A stretch of DNA of 64,000 nt. Source: Nocardia sp. alder85J (GTDB lineage: Bacteria; Actinomycetota; Actinomycetes; Mycobacteriales; Mycobacteriaceae). Shown here piece by piece: positions 15,951-24,292 of the stretch; the first letter of the stretch is position 1, and each line of letters opens with the position of its first letter. Below the pieces are notes generated by a model that searched no databases, was not told the DNA's origin, and was given only the letters and a program-made list of their open reading frames with translations. The position numbers and the translations under genes are program-made. Where the stretch lies: contig NZ_JAIUCZ020000004.1 of the NCBI RefSeq assembly GCF_020176955.2, forward strand, positions 186,001-250,000, given 5' to 3'.

Positions 15951-16688
15951 GTGACGGCCAAGGACGGAGCGGACGCACCAGCCGTTGGCGAGGCCGCTGA
16001 TTCTTCCAGCTTGCTCGAGGCGCTGGGGGTAGAACTACGACCGGACCTGCTCCGGCTGGCGCTGACCCACCGTTCGTACGCATATGAGAACGGTGGTCTG
16101 CCGACCAACGAGCGGCTGGAGTTCCTCGGCGACTCGGTGCTCGGTCTGAGCATCACCGAGCGCCTGTATCTGGAGCACCCGGACAAGTCCGAGGGTGAGC
16201 TGGCGAAGCTGCGCGCGAGTGTGGTCCAGATGAACGCGCTCGCGGAGGTCGCTCGCGGCCTCGGCGAGGAAGGCGGCCTCGGCCGCTACCTGCTGCTCGG
16301 CAAGGGTGAGGAACTCACCGGCGGCCGGGACAAACCGAGCATTCTCGCCGACGGCATGGAGGCGCTGCTCGGCGCCGTCCATCTCGAACACGGCATCGAA
16401 GTGGCCCGCGGCGTGGTGCTGCGGCTGTTCGCCGAACTGCTGGAACGCGGCCCGCGGATGGGCGCCGGGCTGGACTGGAAGACCAGTCTCCAGGAGCTCA
16501 CTGCCGCCCGCGGTCTCGGCGTGCCCAGCTACGAGATCACCTCCACCGGTCCGGACCACGACAAGGAGTTCACCGCCACCGCGGTGATCAGCGGTCGCGC
16601 GTACGGCACGGGAGTAGGCCGGTCCAAGAAGGATGCGGAGCAGAAGGCCGCCGGCGCCGCCTGGCAGGCGCTGAACGACGAGGGGTAG
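15951..16688 (+). CDS. rnc: Ribonuclease III
   Basis: Double-strand-specific endoribonuclease that processes rRNA precursors and some mRNAs. The 245 residues include the RNase III signature NERLEFLGDSVLGL (about residues 52-65), the second catalytic acidic cluster DGMEALLGAVHLEHG, and a C-terminal double-stranded-RNA-binding domain (about 173-243, ending KDAEQKAAGAAWQAL). The GTG at 15951 is 24 nt after rpmF. The stop is 1 nt before the mutM start. Confidence 0.97.
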   Translation: MTAKDGADAPAVGEAADSSSLLEALGVELRPDLLRLALTHRSYAYENGGLPTNERLEFLGDSVLGLSITERLYLEHPDKSEGELAKLRASVVQMNALAEVARGLGEEGGLGRYLLLGKGEELTGGRDKPSILADGMEALLGAVHLEHGIEVARGVVLRLFAELLERGPRMGAGLDWKTSLQELTAARGLGVPSYEITSTGPDHDKEFTATAVISGRAYGTGVGRSKKDAEQKAAGAAWQALNDEG

Positions 16689-16689
16689 C

Positions 16690-17571
16690 TTGCCCGAACT
16701 GCCGGAGGTCGAGGTCGTCCGGCGTGGACTGACCGAACATGTGGTCGGCCACGTCGTCGAGGCCGTCACCGTGAAACATCCGCGGTCGGTGCGCCGCCAT
16801 CTGCTCGGCGGCGACGATCTGGCCGCCCGGCTGGCGGGACTGCGCGTGCATGCCGCGCAGCGTCGCGGCAAATTCCTGTGGCTGACCCTGGACGAACCTA
16901 CGGCCGGCGGCTGGGCCGCCGCCGGCGAAGCGCTGGTCGTCCATCTCGGGATGAGCGGTCAGATGCTGGTCCAGCCCGGTGACGCGCCGCTGGAGAAGCA
17001 CGCGCACATCGTCGCCACCCTCGATTCGGGTGCGCAGCTGCGTTTCGTGGACCAGCGCACCTTCGGCGGCTGGGCGTTGCATCCCCTGGTCGAGGTCGAC
17101 GGCGCCCTGCTGCCGGAGGCGGTGGCCCACATCGCCCGCGACCCGCTGGATCCGGCCTTCGACGCCGACGCCGTGGTGCGGGTGCTGCGCGGCAAACAGT
17201 CCGAGATCAAACGGGTCCTGCTGGATCAGACGGTGATCTCCGGTATCGGCAACATCTACGCCGACGAGGCGTTGTGGCGGGCCCGCGTGCACGGCGAACG
17301 ACCGGCCGCCGCCCTCACCGAACCGGCGCTGCACCGGCTGCTCACCGAGGTGGGCGCGGTGATGGAGGAGGCGCTGCGCGCCGGCGGGACCTCGTTCGAC
17401 GCGCTGTACGTGAACGTGAACGGGCAGTCCGGATACTTCGAGCGCGCGCTGGCCGCCTACGGCCGCGAGGACGAGCCGTGCCGCCGCTGTGGTGCGCCGA
17501 TCCGCCGGGAGAAGTTCATGAACCGCTCCTCCTTCTCCTGCCCGCGCTGCCAGCCGCGACCGCGGGGATAG
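16690..17571 (+). CDS. mutM: Formamidopyrimidine-DNA glycosylase
   Basis: Base-excision repair glycosylase/AP lyase that removes 8-oxoguanine and formamidopyrimidines. The 293-residue protein begins (M)PELPEVEVV, in which the N-terminal proline is the catalytic nucleophile after methionine removal, so the rare TTG at 16690 is firmly the start. The C-terminal zinc finger is intact (CRRCGAPIRREKF and CPRCQ). It abuts rnc with a 1-nt gap, indicating coupled translation. Confidence 0.97.
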   Translation: MPELPEVEVVRRGLTEHVVGHVVEAVTVKHPRSVRRHLLGGDDLAARLAGLRVHAAQRRGKFLWLTLDEPTAGGWAAAGEALVVHLGMSGQMLVQPGDAPLEKHAHIVATLDSGAQLRFVDQRTFGGWALHPLVEVDGALLPEAVAHIARDPLDPAFDADAVVRVLRGKQSEIKRVLLDQTVISGIGNIYADEALWRARVHGERPAAALTEPALHRLLTEVGAVMEEALRAGGTSFDALYVNVNGQSGYFERALAAYGREDEPCRRCGAPIRREKFMNRSSFSCPRCQPRPRG

Positions 17572-17598
17572 CCCCGCCACCACCGGCGCGGCAGCGGC

Positions 17599-18009
17599 CT
17601 ATCGGGTCGCATGCCGCAGGTCGGCGAGGATCGGGCGCCCGGTGACCTGTCGCAGCAGTGGTGAATACACCAGTGGGGTGACGATTTCCACGGCGATCAT
17701 GGCGATGTAGAACCAGTGCGGCCAGCCCACGTAGGCCACGGTCAGCAGGCGTACCAGTCCGCCGGCGAAGAACAAGACCATCAGCAGATGGACGACACCG
17801 GCGCGGCCGTCCACATCACGCGCCGCCCACACACAGGTGACCCCGTAGGCGAGGAACAGCACCATCGAGAACCGGAGATCGCCGTCCACGGTGGCGTCGG
17901 GTGCGGTGGCTCCGATGATGGTGCTCGGGCCGACGACGATGTGCGCTAGTGCGATCAGCACGCAGACGACACCGAAAATGATGAGGTACCAACGCAATAC
18001 GGTTTTCAT
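17599..18009 (-). CDS. DUF4345 membrane protein
   Basis: A 136-residue protein with four predicted transmembrane helices, starting MKTVLRWYLIIFGVVCVLIAL and containing DGDLRFSMVLFLAYG, the DUF4345 pattern. The family has no established function. The ATG at 18009 was chosen because upstream in-frame sequence is intergenic and carries operators. It is divergent from a TetR gene across 96 bp holding two matching repeats, so it is the probable target of that repressor. Convergent with mutM. Confidence 0.8.
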   Translation of the reverse strand: MKTVLRWYLIIFGVVCVLIALAHIVVGPSTIIGATAPDATVDGDLRFSMVLFLAYGVTCVWAARDVDGRAGVVHLLMVLFFAGGLVRLLTVAYVGWPHWFYIAMIAVEIVTPLVYSPLLRQVTGRPILADLRHATR

Positions 18010-18040
18010 GTCCGCCCCTTCCCGGGGTACCGGGAGCCTT

Positions 18041-18057
18041 GGTGTACATGTGTCAAC
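18041..18057. promoter_or_regulatory. TetR operator copy 1 (GGTGTACATGTGTCAAC)
   Basis: This 17-bp element lies 32 nt upstream of the DUF4345 start. With flanking bases it forms a partial palindrome (TTGGT...ACCAA around ACATGT). Its complement contains TTGACACA, which could be the -35 box of the DUF4345 promoter. It recurs at 18083 with two mismatches. Confidence 0.65.
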
Positions 18058-18082
18058 CAAGCTGTTCGGAGCGTAGCTCGCT

Positions 18083-18099
18083 GGTGTACACACGTCAAC
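18083..18099. promoter_or_regulatory. TetR operator copy 2 (GGTGTACACACGTCAAC)
   Basis: Second copy of the operator, 42 bp (four helical turns) from copy 1 and 7 nt before the tetR start. Binding here would autoregulate the repressor. Confidence 0.65.
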
Positions 18100-18105
18100 T
18101 ACTGT

Positions 18106-18705
18106 GTGGTGATGCCACCGCGCCGCCGTCTCACCCCCGACCAGCGCCGCGCCGAACTGCTCGACATCGGCGCGCGGTTGTTCGCCGAACTGCCCTACGA
18201 ACAGGTGCAGATGGACCATGTCGCCGCGCGCGCCGGCATCTCCCGCACCCTGCTGTATCGGCACTTCCCCAAGAAGAGCGCGTTGTTCGCGGCGATCTAT
18301 CAGCGCGCCGCCGAGGCATTGCAGAATCAGGTACAACTCGCGACCGGCCTGCCGTTGGCCGATCAGGTCGTGGCCGGACTCGATGCCCACCTGGAGTACT
18401 TCGCCGCCAATCGCAATACCGTGCTCGCGGCCAATCGCGCACTCGCCGGCGATCCCGTCGTGCAGGCGATCGTCTTCGGTGACCACGCCGCCATGCGCGA
18501 GGTGATGCTCGCGGCCGTCGACCCGAGCGGACCCGACCATGCGGTCATGTCCGCGGTGGTCACCTCGTGGCTGATGTTCGTGCACACCCTGTGCCTGGAA
18601 TGGCTCGAACGCGGCGGTCTCACCCGCGATCAGGTCCGGGCTTCCTGCCTGGGCGCATTGACCGGAAGCATTGCCGCCCTGAGAAATTCGCAGCACCAAG
18701 CCTGA
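18106..18705 (+). CDS. TetR/AcrR-family transcriptional regulator
   Basis: A 199-residue TetR repressor. The N-terminal helix-turn-helix (VAARAGISRTLLYRHFPKK, about residues 41-59) is canonical, and the C-terminal ligand domain is ordinary in length. GTG start at 18106; an ATG at 18112 is an alternative. It is transcribed away from a DUF4345 membrane protein, and the shared spacer carries two near-identical operators, so it likely represses itself and that gene. The ligand is unknown. Confidence 0.9.
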   Translation: MVMPPRRRLTPDQRRAELLDIGARLFAELPYEQVQMDHVAARAGISRTLLYRHFPKKSALFAAIYQRAAEALQNQVQLATGLPLADQVVAGLDAHLEYFAANRNTVLAANRALAGDPVVQAIVFGDHAAMREVMLAAVDPSGPDHAVMSAVVTSWLMFVHTLCLEWLERGGLTRDQVRASCLGALTGSIAALRNSQHQA

Positions 18706-18874
18706 CCCGCGCGACCCGCCGGCGGCGCCGGGCCGCCGATCCGCCGATCGCGGCCCGAACGGTCGGTGCGGGCCGCCCGTACCGGCCCCGATCACCTGCC
18801 CCCTCCCGGTGCCGGCCGCCGGAGAGCTACCGTTTTCTCACGGCCCCTTTTCGGGTCGTGAAGGGAGTACCCCG

Positions 18875-19456
18875 ATGCGCAAGATGACCTATCTCGTGGC
18901 TTCGACCATCGATGGCTTCATCGCCACCGCGGACGGTTCGGTCGATTTCTTCCCGGTCGGTGGTGATCACACCCCGGCGATCCTCGCTCAATATCCGGAG
19001 ACGCTGCCCACCAAGGTGCGGGAGGTCCTCGGTGTCGACAAACTCGGTCAGACCTTCGACACGGTGATCATGGGTCGCAAGACCTACGATTTCGGGGTCC
19101 GGACCGGGACGGCCAGCCCGTATTCGCATCTGCGGCAGTTCGTCGTCTCGACGACGCTGCCGGAGGTCGCGGATCCGGGTATCGAGCTGATTCCGGCGGA
19201 TCCACTCGCGCGGGTGCGCGCACTCAAACGCGAACCCGGTATGGGAATCTGGTTGTGCGGCGGCGGTGAGCTGGCCCAGGTGCTGCTGCCGGAGATCGAC
19301 CATATTTTCGTGAAACTGCACCCGATCGTGCTCGGTCACGGGCGGCCGTTGTTCGGCACCGGTCCGCGACTGCCGGAACCGGCCCGGTTCCGCGTCCTGA
19401 CCAGCCGGGTCTTCGAGGATGGAGTGGCCTTCGTGAAATACAGCCGGATCCGATAA
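18875..19456 (+). CDS. Dihydrofolate reductase-like (RibD C-terminal domain) protein
   Basis: A 193-residue member of the DHFR/RibD-C fold. It starts MRKMTYLVASTIDGFIA and contains VIMGRKTYDFG and WLCGGGELAQVLL, the NADPH-binding pattern of the family. Many such stand-alone proteins are reductases of unknown substrate, so no specific reaction is assigned. The ATG at 18875 follows AAGGGAGT. The stop is 2 nt before the PHP gene, suggesting an operon. Confidence 0.85.
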   Translation: MRKMTYLVASTIDGFIATADGSVDFFPVGGDHTPAILAQYPETLPTKVREVLGVDKLGQTFDTVIMGRKTYDFGVRTGTASPYSHLRQFVVSTTLPEVADPGIELIPADPLARVRALKREPGMGIWLCGGGELAQVLLPEIDHIFVKLHPIVLGHGRPLFGTGPRLPEPARFRVLTSRVFEDGVAFVKYSRIR

Positions 19457-19458
19457 TC

Positions 19459-20481
19459 GTGAGTACCCAGCGGGCGGCGGTCTCGGCGCTCCGGGAGATC
19501 GCGTTCTGGATGGAGCGCTCCCGGGCACAGACCCAGCGGGTGCGGGCGTATCGCCGGGCGGCCGACATCGTCGCCGAGCTGCCCGAGCCGGAGTATGCGA
19601 GTTTTCTGAACAGTGGCCGCTGGCAGGAACTTCCGGGGATCGGGCCGAAGACCGCCGCCGCGATCGCGCAGGCGGGCGCGGGTGAGGTGCCGGACAAGCT
19701 GGCCGAATCACGTTCCGCCGCAACGCCGATCGGGCCCGAGGGCAAGGCGCTGCGGGAGCGGCTGCGCGGGGATCTGCACACCCACTCCGACTGGTCCGAC
19801 GGTGGCAGTCCGATCGAGGAGATGATGCGGACGGCCATCGCGCTGGGCCACGACTACGTCGCGCTGACCGATCATTCGCCGCGGCTGAAGGTCGCCAACG
19901 GCCTGTCCGCCCAGCGGCTGCGCCGGCAGCTGGACGTGATCGACCAGCTGAACGCCGAACTCGCGCCGTTCCGCATCCTCACCGGCATCGAGGTGGACAT
20001 CCTCGGCGACGGCACCCTGGATCAGCAGGCCGATCTGCTGGCCCGCCTCGACATCGTGGTCGCCAGCGTGCATTCCGATCTGCGCGCCGACAGCGAGACC
20101 ATGACGAAACGCATGGTGTACGCGGTCGCCGACCCGAACGTGGACATCCTCGGTCACTGCACCGGCCGCCTGGTCACCGGAGAACGCGGCACCCGCCCCG
20201 AATCCCGCTTCGACGCCGAGCTGGTGTTCGAGGCCTGCCGCCGCTACGGCACCGCCGTCGAGATCAACAGCCGCCCCGAACGCCGCGACCCGCCGAGTCG
20301 CCTGATCCGCCTGGCCGTCGAGATGGGCTGCTACTTCGCCGTCGACACCGATGCCCACGCCCCCGGCCAATTGGATTGGCAGGGTTACGGATGCGAACGC
20401 GCCCTGGCCAACGGCGTTGCGCCCGAACGCGTCATCGACACCTGGCCCCTGGAAGACCTGGCGGCCTTCACTAGACGATAG
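19459..20481 (+). CDS. PHP-domain phosphoesterase with N-terminal helix-hairpin-helix (PolX-like)
   Basis: A 340-residue protein resembling the C-terminal half of PolX without the polymerase. Residues about 50-75 form a helix-hairpin-helix (LPGIGPKTAAAIAQ). The metal-binding PHP motifs follow: DLHTHSDWSDG (about 105), ALTDHS, GIEVDIL, SVHSD, ILGHCTGR and DTDAHAP. This fits a metal-dependent phosphoesterase or 3'-5' exonuclease in DNA repair, though the substrate is not shown by sequence. GTG start at 19459, 2 nt after the DHFR-like gene. Its 3' end overlaps the convergent DUF350 gene by 11 bp. Confidence 0.88.
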   Translation: MSTQRAAVSALREIAFWMERSRAQTQRVRAYRRAADIVAELPEPEYASFLNSGRWQELPGIGPKTAAAIAQAGAGEVPDKLAESRSAATPIGPEGKALRERLRGDLHTHSDWSDGGSPIEEMMRTAIALGHDYVALTDHSPRLKVANGLSAQRLRRQLDVIDQLNAELAPFRILTGIEVDILGDGTLDQQADLLARLDIVVASVHSDLRADSETMTKRMVYAVADPNVDILGHCTGRLVTGERGTRPESRFDAELVFEACRRYGTAVEINSRPERRDPPSRLIRLAVEMGCYFAVDTDAHAPGQLDWQGYGCERALANGVAPERVIDTWPLEDLAAFTRR

Positions 20482-20920
20482 CGACGCCGATCACCAGGGC
20501 GATGCCGAGGTGAGCCGCGGCCACCACCAGCGATTCGGTGACGAAGACCGTGGCGTGCAGCAGATCACCGATATTGATGCCGATGAGCCGCTCCATCACC
20601 CGGGCCGAGATCACCTGGGCGGCGATGCCGACGAGGCCGAAGATCGCCGCCGAGATCAGGCCCTCGGACAGGTGCCCGCCGGAGCTGTAGATGGCGAACA
20701 CCACGATGATCGCCGTGGCGAGCAGTCCGGCGGCGGCGATGATGTTGGCGTTCGGGCGGCCCGAGCCGACCAGCTTGCGCAGCAGGCCGGGGGTCGTGAT
20801 GTCGAGCGCGGCGAAGCCCACCAGCATGAGCACCAGGCCGACGGCCGCGTACGCGGCGATGGCCCCGACTCCGTGCCCGAGATTGCCCCAGTACCCGGGT
20901 TCGAGAGCGATCGTGGCCAT
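20471..20920 (-). CDS. DUF350 membrane protein (YjfL-like)
   Basis: A 149-residue protein with four predicted transmembrane helices and the DUF350 repeat pattern (GLLATAIIVVFAIYSSGG, then LGIALVIGVAIV). E. coli YjfL belongs to the same family. The ATG at 20920 has AGGAGA 6 nt upstream; the longer frame from 20962 lacks support. It is the last gene of a minus-strand set with a YgiB-like protein and a glutathionylspermidine-synthase-like enzyme, 58 nt downstream of the latter. The same three families are neighbours in E. coli yjfL-yjfM-yjfC. Function unknown. Confidence 0.85.
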   Translation of the reverse strand: MATIALEPGYWGNLGHGVGAIAAYAAVGLVLMLVGFAALDITTPGLLRKLVGSGRPNANIIAAAGLLATAIIVVFAIYSSGGHLSEGLISAAIFGLVGIAAQVISARVMERLIGINIGDLLHATVFVTESLVVAAAHLGIALVIGVAIV

Positions 20921-20978
20921 GTCATTCTCCTGGACGTCGGTCGGCCGCACGTGCGGGCGCACTCACTCTAACGCTTCC

Positions 20979-22151
20979 CTAGGGATTCGCTGTGGGGATG
21001 CGGTGCGGGACGAACGTGGCGCCGTCGTCGGTGATCAGTCCCGGGGTTTCGCGGATGCCCATCCCGGCGGCGTCGTCGCCGACGATCCACGCGCCCAGCA
21101 CCGGGCGCATGCCGTCGAATTCCGGTAGCGGGTCCAGCAATTGGTAGACGTAGCCCTCTTCGCCGTAGACGCCGGCGGTCGCGGTCTCCAGGCCGGCGCC
21201 GACGATGGTCATGTTGGCGCCCTCGCGGCCGAGCTTCGGCTTCTTGATGTACTCGGTGAGTTCGTGCGGGTCGTCGACGTAGGCGGGCAGCAGGTTGGGG
21301 TGGCCCGGATACATCTCCCACAGCACCGCCAGCAGCGCCTTGTTCGACAGCAGCGCCTTCCACAGCGGCTCGATCCACATCGTGTGCGGCAGTTCGCCGA
21401 TGATCTGCTTGCCGAACTGGTCGTCGAGCGCCCACTCCCACGGGTACAGCTTGAAGATCGACTGGATCGGCGCCTCGGCCAGATCCACGAAGCGCTTCAG
21501 TTCGGTGTCCCAGCCGACGTCCTCGATCGGTAGCGCGATGGTGTCGAAACCGGCCTCGGCCGCGGTCTCCTGCATGTAGGCGGTGGTGACGTTGTCCTCA
21601 CCGCTGGAGTCCGCCGAGGACCAGGTGAAATGCAGTTCGGCGCGGGCGAGTTGGGAGCGCAGCCCGTCCCAGCGGGCAACCAGCTTCTCGTGCAGCGAGT
21701 TCCACTGGTCGTCGCCGGGATAGCGGTCGGTCAGCCAATGCCACTGCACGATCGCCGCCTCCAGCAGCGCCGTGGGGGTATCGGCGTTGTACTCCAGTAG
21801 TTTCGCCGGGCCGCGGCCGTCGTAGCGCAGGTCGAAGCGGCCGTAGACGTACGGGTCGCCGCGCTGCCAGGACTGTTTGATCGGCTCCCAACTCCACTGC
21901 GGCAGACCGAAATCGGCGAACCGCTCGGTGAGCACGATCTGCTCGACGGCGTCCAGGCACATCGAGTGCAGGACCTCGACCTGCGCCTCCAGCGACAGGA
22001 TCTCGTCCAGATCGAATTCGTAATGCACCGATTCGTCCCAGTACGGCCGGGGACGGCCGTTGGTGTCACGGCCCGGTGAGCCGTATACCAGGCCCTGCTC
22101 GGCGATGGTGCGCTCCCAGCCGGGCCGCGGCGAGCTGGTCACTCGTCGCAC
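20979..22151 (-). CDS. Glutathionylspermidine-synthase-like ATP-grasp ligase (YgiC/YjfC type)
   Basis: A 390-residue cytoplasmic ATP-grasp amide ligase homologous to the synthetase half of glutathionylspermidine synthase and to E. coli YgiC and YjfC. Recognisable segments are YGRFDLRYDGRGPAKLLEYN and ADTPTALLEAA, TMWIEPLWKALLSNKALL, KPKLGREGAN and the C-terminal GMRPVLGAWIVGD. No amidase domain is present. Mycolic actinomycetes make mycothiol rather than glutathione, so the substrate is probably not glutathione plus spermidine. GTG start at 22151 overlaps the stop of the preceding YgiB-like gene by one base, with GGAGG just upstream, so the two are tightly coupled. Confidence 0.9.
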   Translation of the reverse strand: MRRVTSSPRPGWERTIAEQGLVYGSPGRDTNGRPRPYWDESVHYEFDLDEILSLEAQVEVLHSMCLDAVEQIVLTERFADFGLPQWSWEPIKQSWQRGDPYVYGRFDLRYDGRGPAKLLEYNADTPTALLEAAIVQWHWLTDRYPGDDQWNSLHEKLVARWDGLRSQLARAELHFTWSSADSSGEDNVTTAYMQETAAEAGFDTIALPIEDVGWDTELKRFVDLAEAPIQSIFKLYPWEWALDDQFGKQIIGELPHTMWIEPLWKALLSNKALLAVLWEMYPGHPNLLPAYVDDPHELTEYIKKPKLGREGANMTIVGAGLETATAGVYGEEGYVYQLLDPLPEFDGMRPVLGAWIVGDDAAGMGIRETPGLITDDGATFVPHRIPTANP

Positions 22152-23377
22152 TACGATCCTCCACTCTTGCCGCCGCCCTTGACGCCCAGCCCGCCGCGCA
22201 CCGTGGTCCCGCTCTTGGTGCTGGAGACCGAATGCGACGGCGCGGAGAAGCTGCCGCCCCGGGGGTGACTTCCGATACCGGCATTGCTACCCCCGTAGTA
22301 ATAGCGGTACTGATGCCCGTTGTACAAGAAGATGGGGTAGACGCCACCGCCGTAGCCGCCGCCCCCGTAGGTGCTGACGTAGTCCTGGGCCTTCACGCAG
22401 TCGTCGTCGGACACCACGGTCTGCTGGCCGTTGTCGTCGGTGACACAGTAGGCGGTGACCTCGCGCGGCTGGTTGGCCGCCGAGTAGGCGAGGTAGCCGG
22501 CGCCGACCAGGGCGGCCACCCCGACGACGGCCGCGCCGCCGATCATCGTGCGTTTCCGGTTGCGGCGCTTGGCTTCCAAGCGCTCCTCGGCCATTTTTTC
22601 CGCCGCCGCGGCCCGCTCCCGGCCCTTCTCCCGGGCGCGGGCCTCGCCGAGGGAGGGGTCCCGGGCCTGGGTGACGCCCACCTGTTGCCGGCGCACGCTG
22701 CCGCGGACCTTGCGCGGCGGTTCGGCGCCGCGCAGGTTCGACCCGCCGGACATGGACCGGGGCGGGGCGCCGGTGGTGGCCGCGGAGCCCGGTTCGGGAG
22801 GCGGCGTCGGCGCACCGGGGTCGGGGGACAATCCCGGTGTGCCGGATGCGGGGAACGCTCCCGGTCTACCGGGTGTGGGGGACGCTCCCAGGGAGCCCGG
22901 TTCCGAGGATACGGACAGGGCGCCGGGGTCGACGGTCGCCGACAGTGCGTCGGAGTCGGCGCGCGGGAACAGGTCCGGGGCGCCCGGTAGTGGCAGGGTC
23001 CATTGCGGCGCGGCCGGGGTGTCGGTGGGACCCGTTGTGCCGGAGGGTTGCTCGGGCTGTGGCGGATGGGCCCACCAGTCGGCGTCGTCGGTGGCAGGTG
23101 CGGCGCCGGGGATCCCGGTGGAACGGGCCGGGTCGGTGGTGCCGGGGCCGGTCGGGGTGGCATCCGTGGGCCGATGCCCGGCTCCGGACCGGTCGAAACG
23201 GGCCGTGTTGCCGGTCTCCGGGGCGGAATCGCCCGGGGCGCCCGGGGTTTCGGGCCGCCGGTGGCGGGTGGTGGGGGCATTCTCGTCCGCGCTGCCCGGG
23301 GATGCTCCAGAGGAGCCGGAGGGGGCATCGTGTGGATCGGGGACCTCAGGGGGTGTGCCCGGATATTCAGTTGGCAT
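22151..23377 (-). CDS. Membrane-anchored protein with YgiB/DUF1190-like C-terminus
   Basis: A 408-residue protein in three parts. Residues 1-225 are disordered and Pro/Gly/Ser/Thr-rich. Residues about 245-285 are a charged coil followed by one membrane helix (MIGGAAVVGVAALVGAGYLA). The exported C-terminus has two cysteines (AYCVTDDNG and DDCVKAQ), an aromatic stretch YNGHQYRYYYGG, and a tail with TTVRGGLG. This tail resembles the tvtRGGfG end of E. coli YgiB/YjfM (DUF1190), which is also encoded directly before a GSP-synthase-like gene (YgiC, YjfC). The resemblance plus the gene order supports a homologous partner. The role may be envelope-associated. Confidence 0.7.
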   Translation of the reverse strand: MPTEYPGTPPEVPDPHDAPSGSSGASPGSADENAPTTRHRRPETPGAPGDSAPETGNTARFDRSGAGHRPTDATPTGPGTTDPARSTGIPGAAPATDDADWWAHPPQPEQPSGTTGPTDTPAAPQWTLPLPGAPDLFPRADSDALSATVDPGALSVSSEPGSLGASPTPGRPGAFPASGTPGLSPDPGAPTPPPEPGSAATTGAPPRSMSGGSNLRGAEPPRKVRGSVRRQQVGVTQARDPSLGEARAREKGRERAAAAEKMAEERLEAKRRNRKRTMIGGAAVVGVAALVGAGYLAYSAANQPREVTAYCVTDDNGQQTVVSDDDCVKAQDYVSTYGGGGYGGGVYPIFLYNGHQYRYYYGGSNAGIGSHPRGGSFSAPSHSVSSTKSGTTVRGGLGVKGGGKSGGS

Positions 23378-23401
23378 GTCCAGCTCCCTGTTCCCCGCCG
23401 A

Positions 23402-23683
23402 CTACCGTTCCTCGAATCCGACCAGTTCACCCTGGGCGGCGACCCAGTCTTCCACAACCAGGTCCACCCGACCAGGCGTCTGACCGGAACGCAACAATTC
23501 GAGTAGTTGCTCGCAGTGTGCGCGCGGTCCCTCGGCGATCACGTGCACCCGGCCGTCGCGCGCGTTGCGGGCGAAGCCGGTCAGGCCCAGCTCCAGCGCG
23601 CGGGACCGGGTCCACCAGCGGAAGCCGACGCCCTGCACCAGCCCGTGCACCCAGGCGCTGAGCCGGACCGGATCGGCGGTCAC
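23402..23683 (-). CDS. acyP: Acylphosphatase
   Basis: A 93-residue acylphosphatase that hydrolyses carboxyl-phosphate bonds of acylphosphates. It carries both signatures: VHGLVQGVGFRWWTR, with the phosphate-binding loop and catalytic arginine, and GFARNARDGRVHVIAEG, with the catalytic asparagine. GTG start at 23683. In M. tuberculosis acyP (Rv2922A) sits between smc and the OsmC gene. Here it keeps the OsmC neighbour but is separated from smc by about 24 kb. Confidence 0.95.
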   Translation of the reverse strand: MTADPVRLSAWVHGLVQGVGFRWWTRSRALELGLTGFARNARDGRVHVIAEGPRAHCEQLLELLRSGQTPGRVDLVVEDWVAAQGELVGFEER

Positions 23684-23726
23684 CGGCGGCGTCCGCGGTG
23701 GCCGACCGGTCGGTGGGTGACCGGGG

Positions 23727-24191
23727 TCACGCGTCCACCTGGAACGACAGGTTCACCGTGGTGCCCGCCTTCAGCGTGCGGCCGACCGTGCACACCTTGT
23801 CGATGGCCCGCTGCACCGTGACCAGCAGCCGTTCCCGGGCGGCCTCGTCCAGCTCGGACAGATCCAGCTCCAGCACCTCGTCCAATTCCGGATAGACCTC
23901 GTTCTCCCGGTCGGCGGTGCCGGAGACCCGGATGGTGGCGTCGTAGGTGTCGCCGAGCCGGTGCGACAGCGGGAAGTCCGAGCTCATCCCCGTGCATGCG
24001 GCCAGGGCGATCTTCAGCAACTCACCCGGGGTGAACACGCCCTGCACGCTCTCCGAGCCGATGAGCACCTCGGCCCCGCGCGAGCTGCGCCCCGTGTAGC
24101 TGCGGGTGCCGGTGCGCTCGACCCACAGCGTGGTCGGCGCCGTCGCCGTGGAGTTCGTTGCGGTCTGTGCGCTGTCAGCCTGAGAAGCCAT
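23727..24191 (-). CDS. OsmC/Ohr-family protein
   Basis: A 154-residue peroxide-handling protein of the OsmC family, which reduces organic hydroperoxides through two cysteines. The cysteines are in AACTGMS and in KVCTVGRTLKAG. It matches Rv2923c in family and position (next to acyP). The ATG at 24191 gives MASQADSAQT; an upstream frame to 24431 is not coding. Specific physiological substrate unknown. Confidence 0.88.
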   Translation of the reverse strand: MASQADSAQTATNSTATAPTTLWVERTGTRSYTGRSSRGAEVLIGSESVQGVFTPGELLKIALAACTGMSSDFPLSHRLGDTYDATIRVSGTADRENEVYPELDEVLELDLSELDEAARERLLVTVQRAIDKVCTVGRTLKAGTTVNLSFQVDA

Positions 24192-24292
24192 GCTCTCGAT
24201 CCTGCCATCCGTCGCTCGCGGCCCGCACGACCGCGGGCTCCCACCGCTTCCAACCCGGCGGGCCCGGCCCGGGATTCCCGCTGTCGGCGTCG

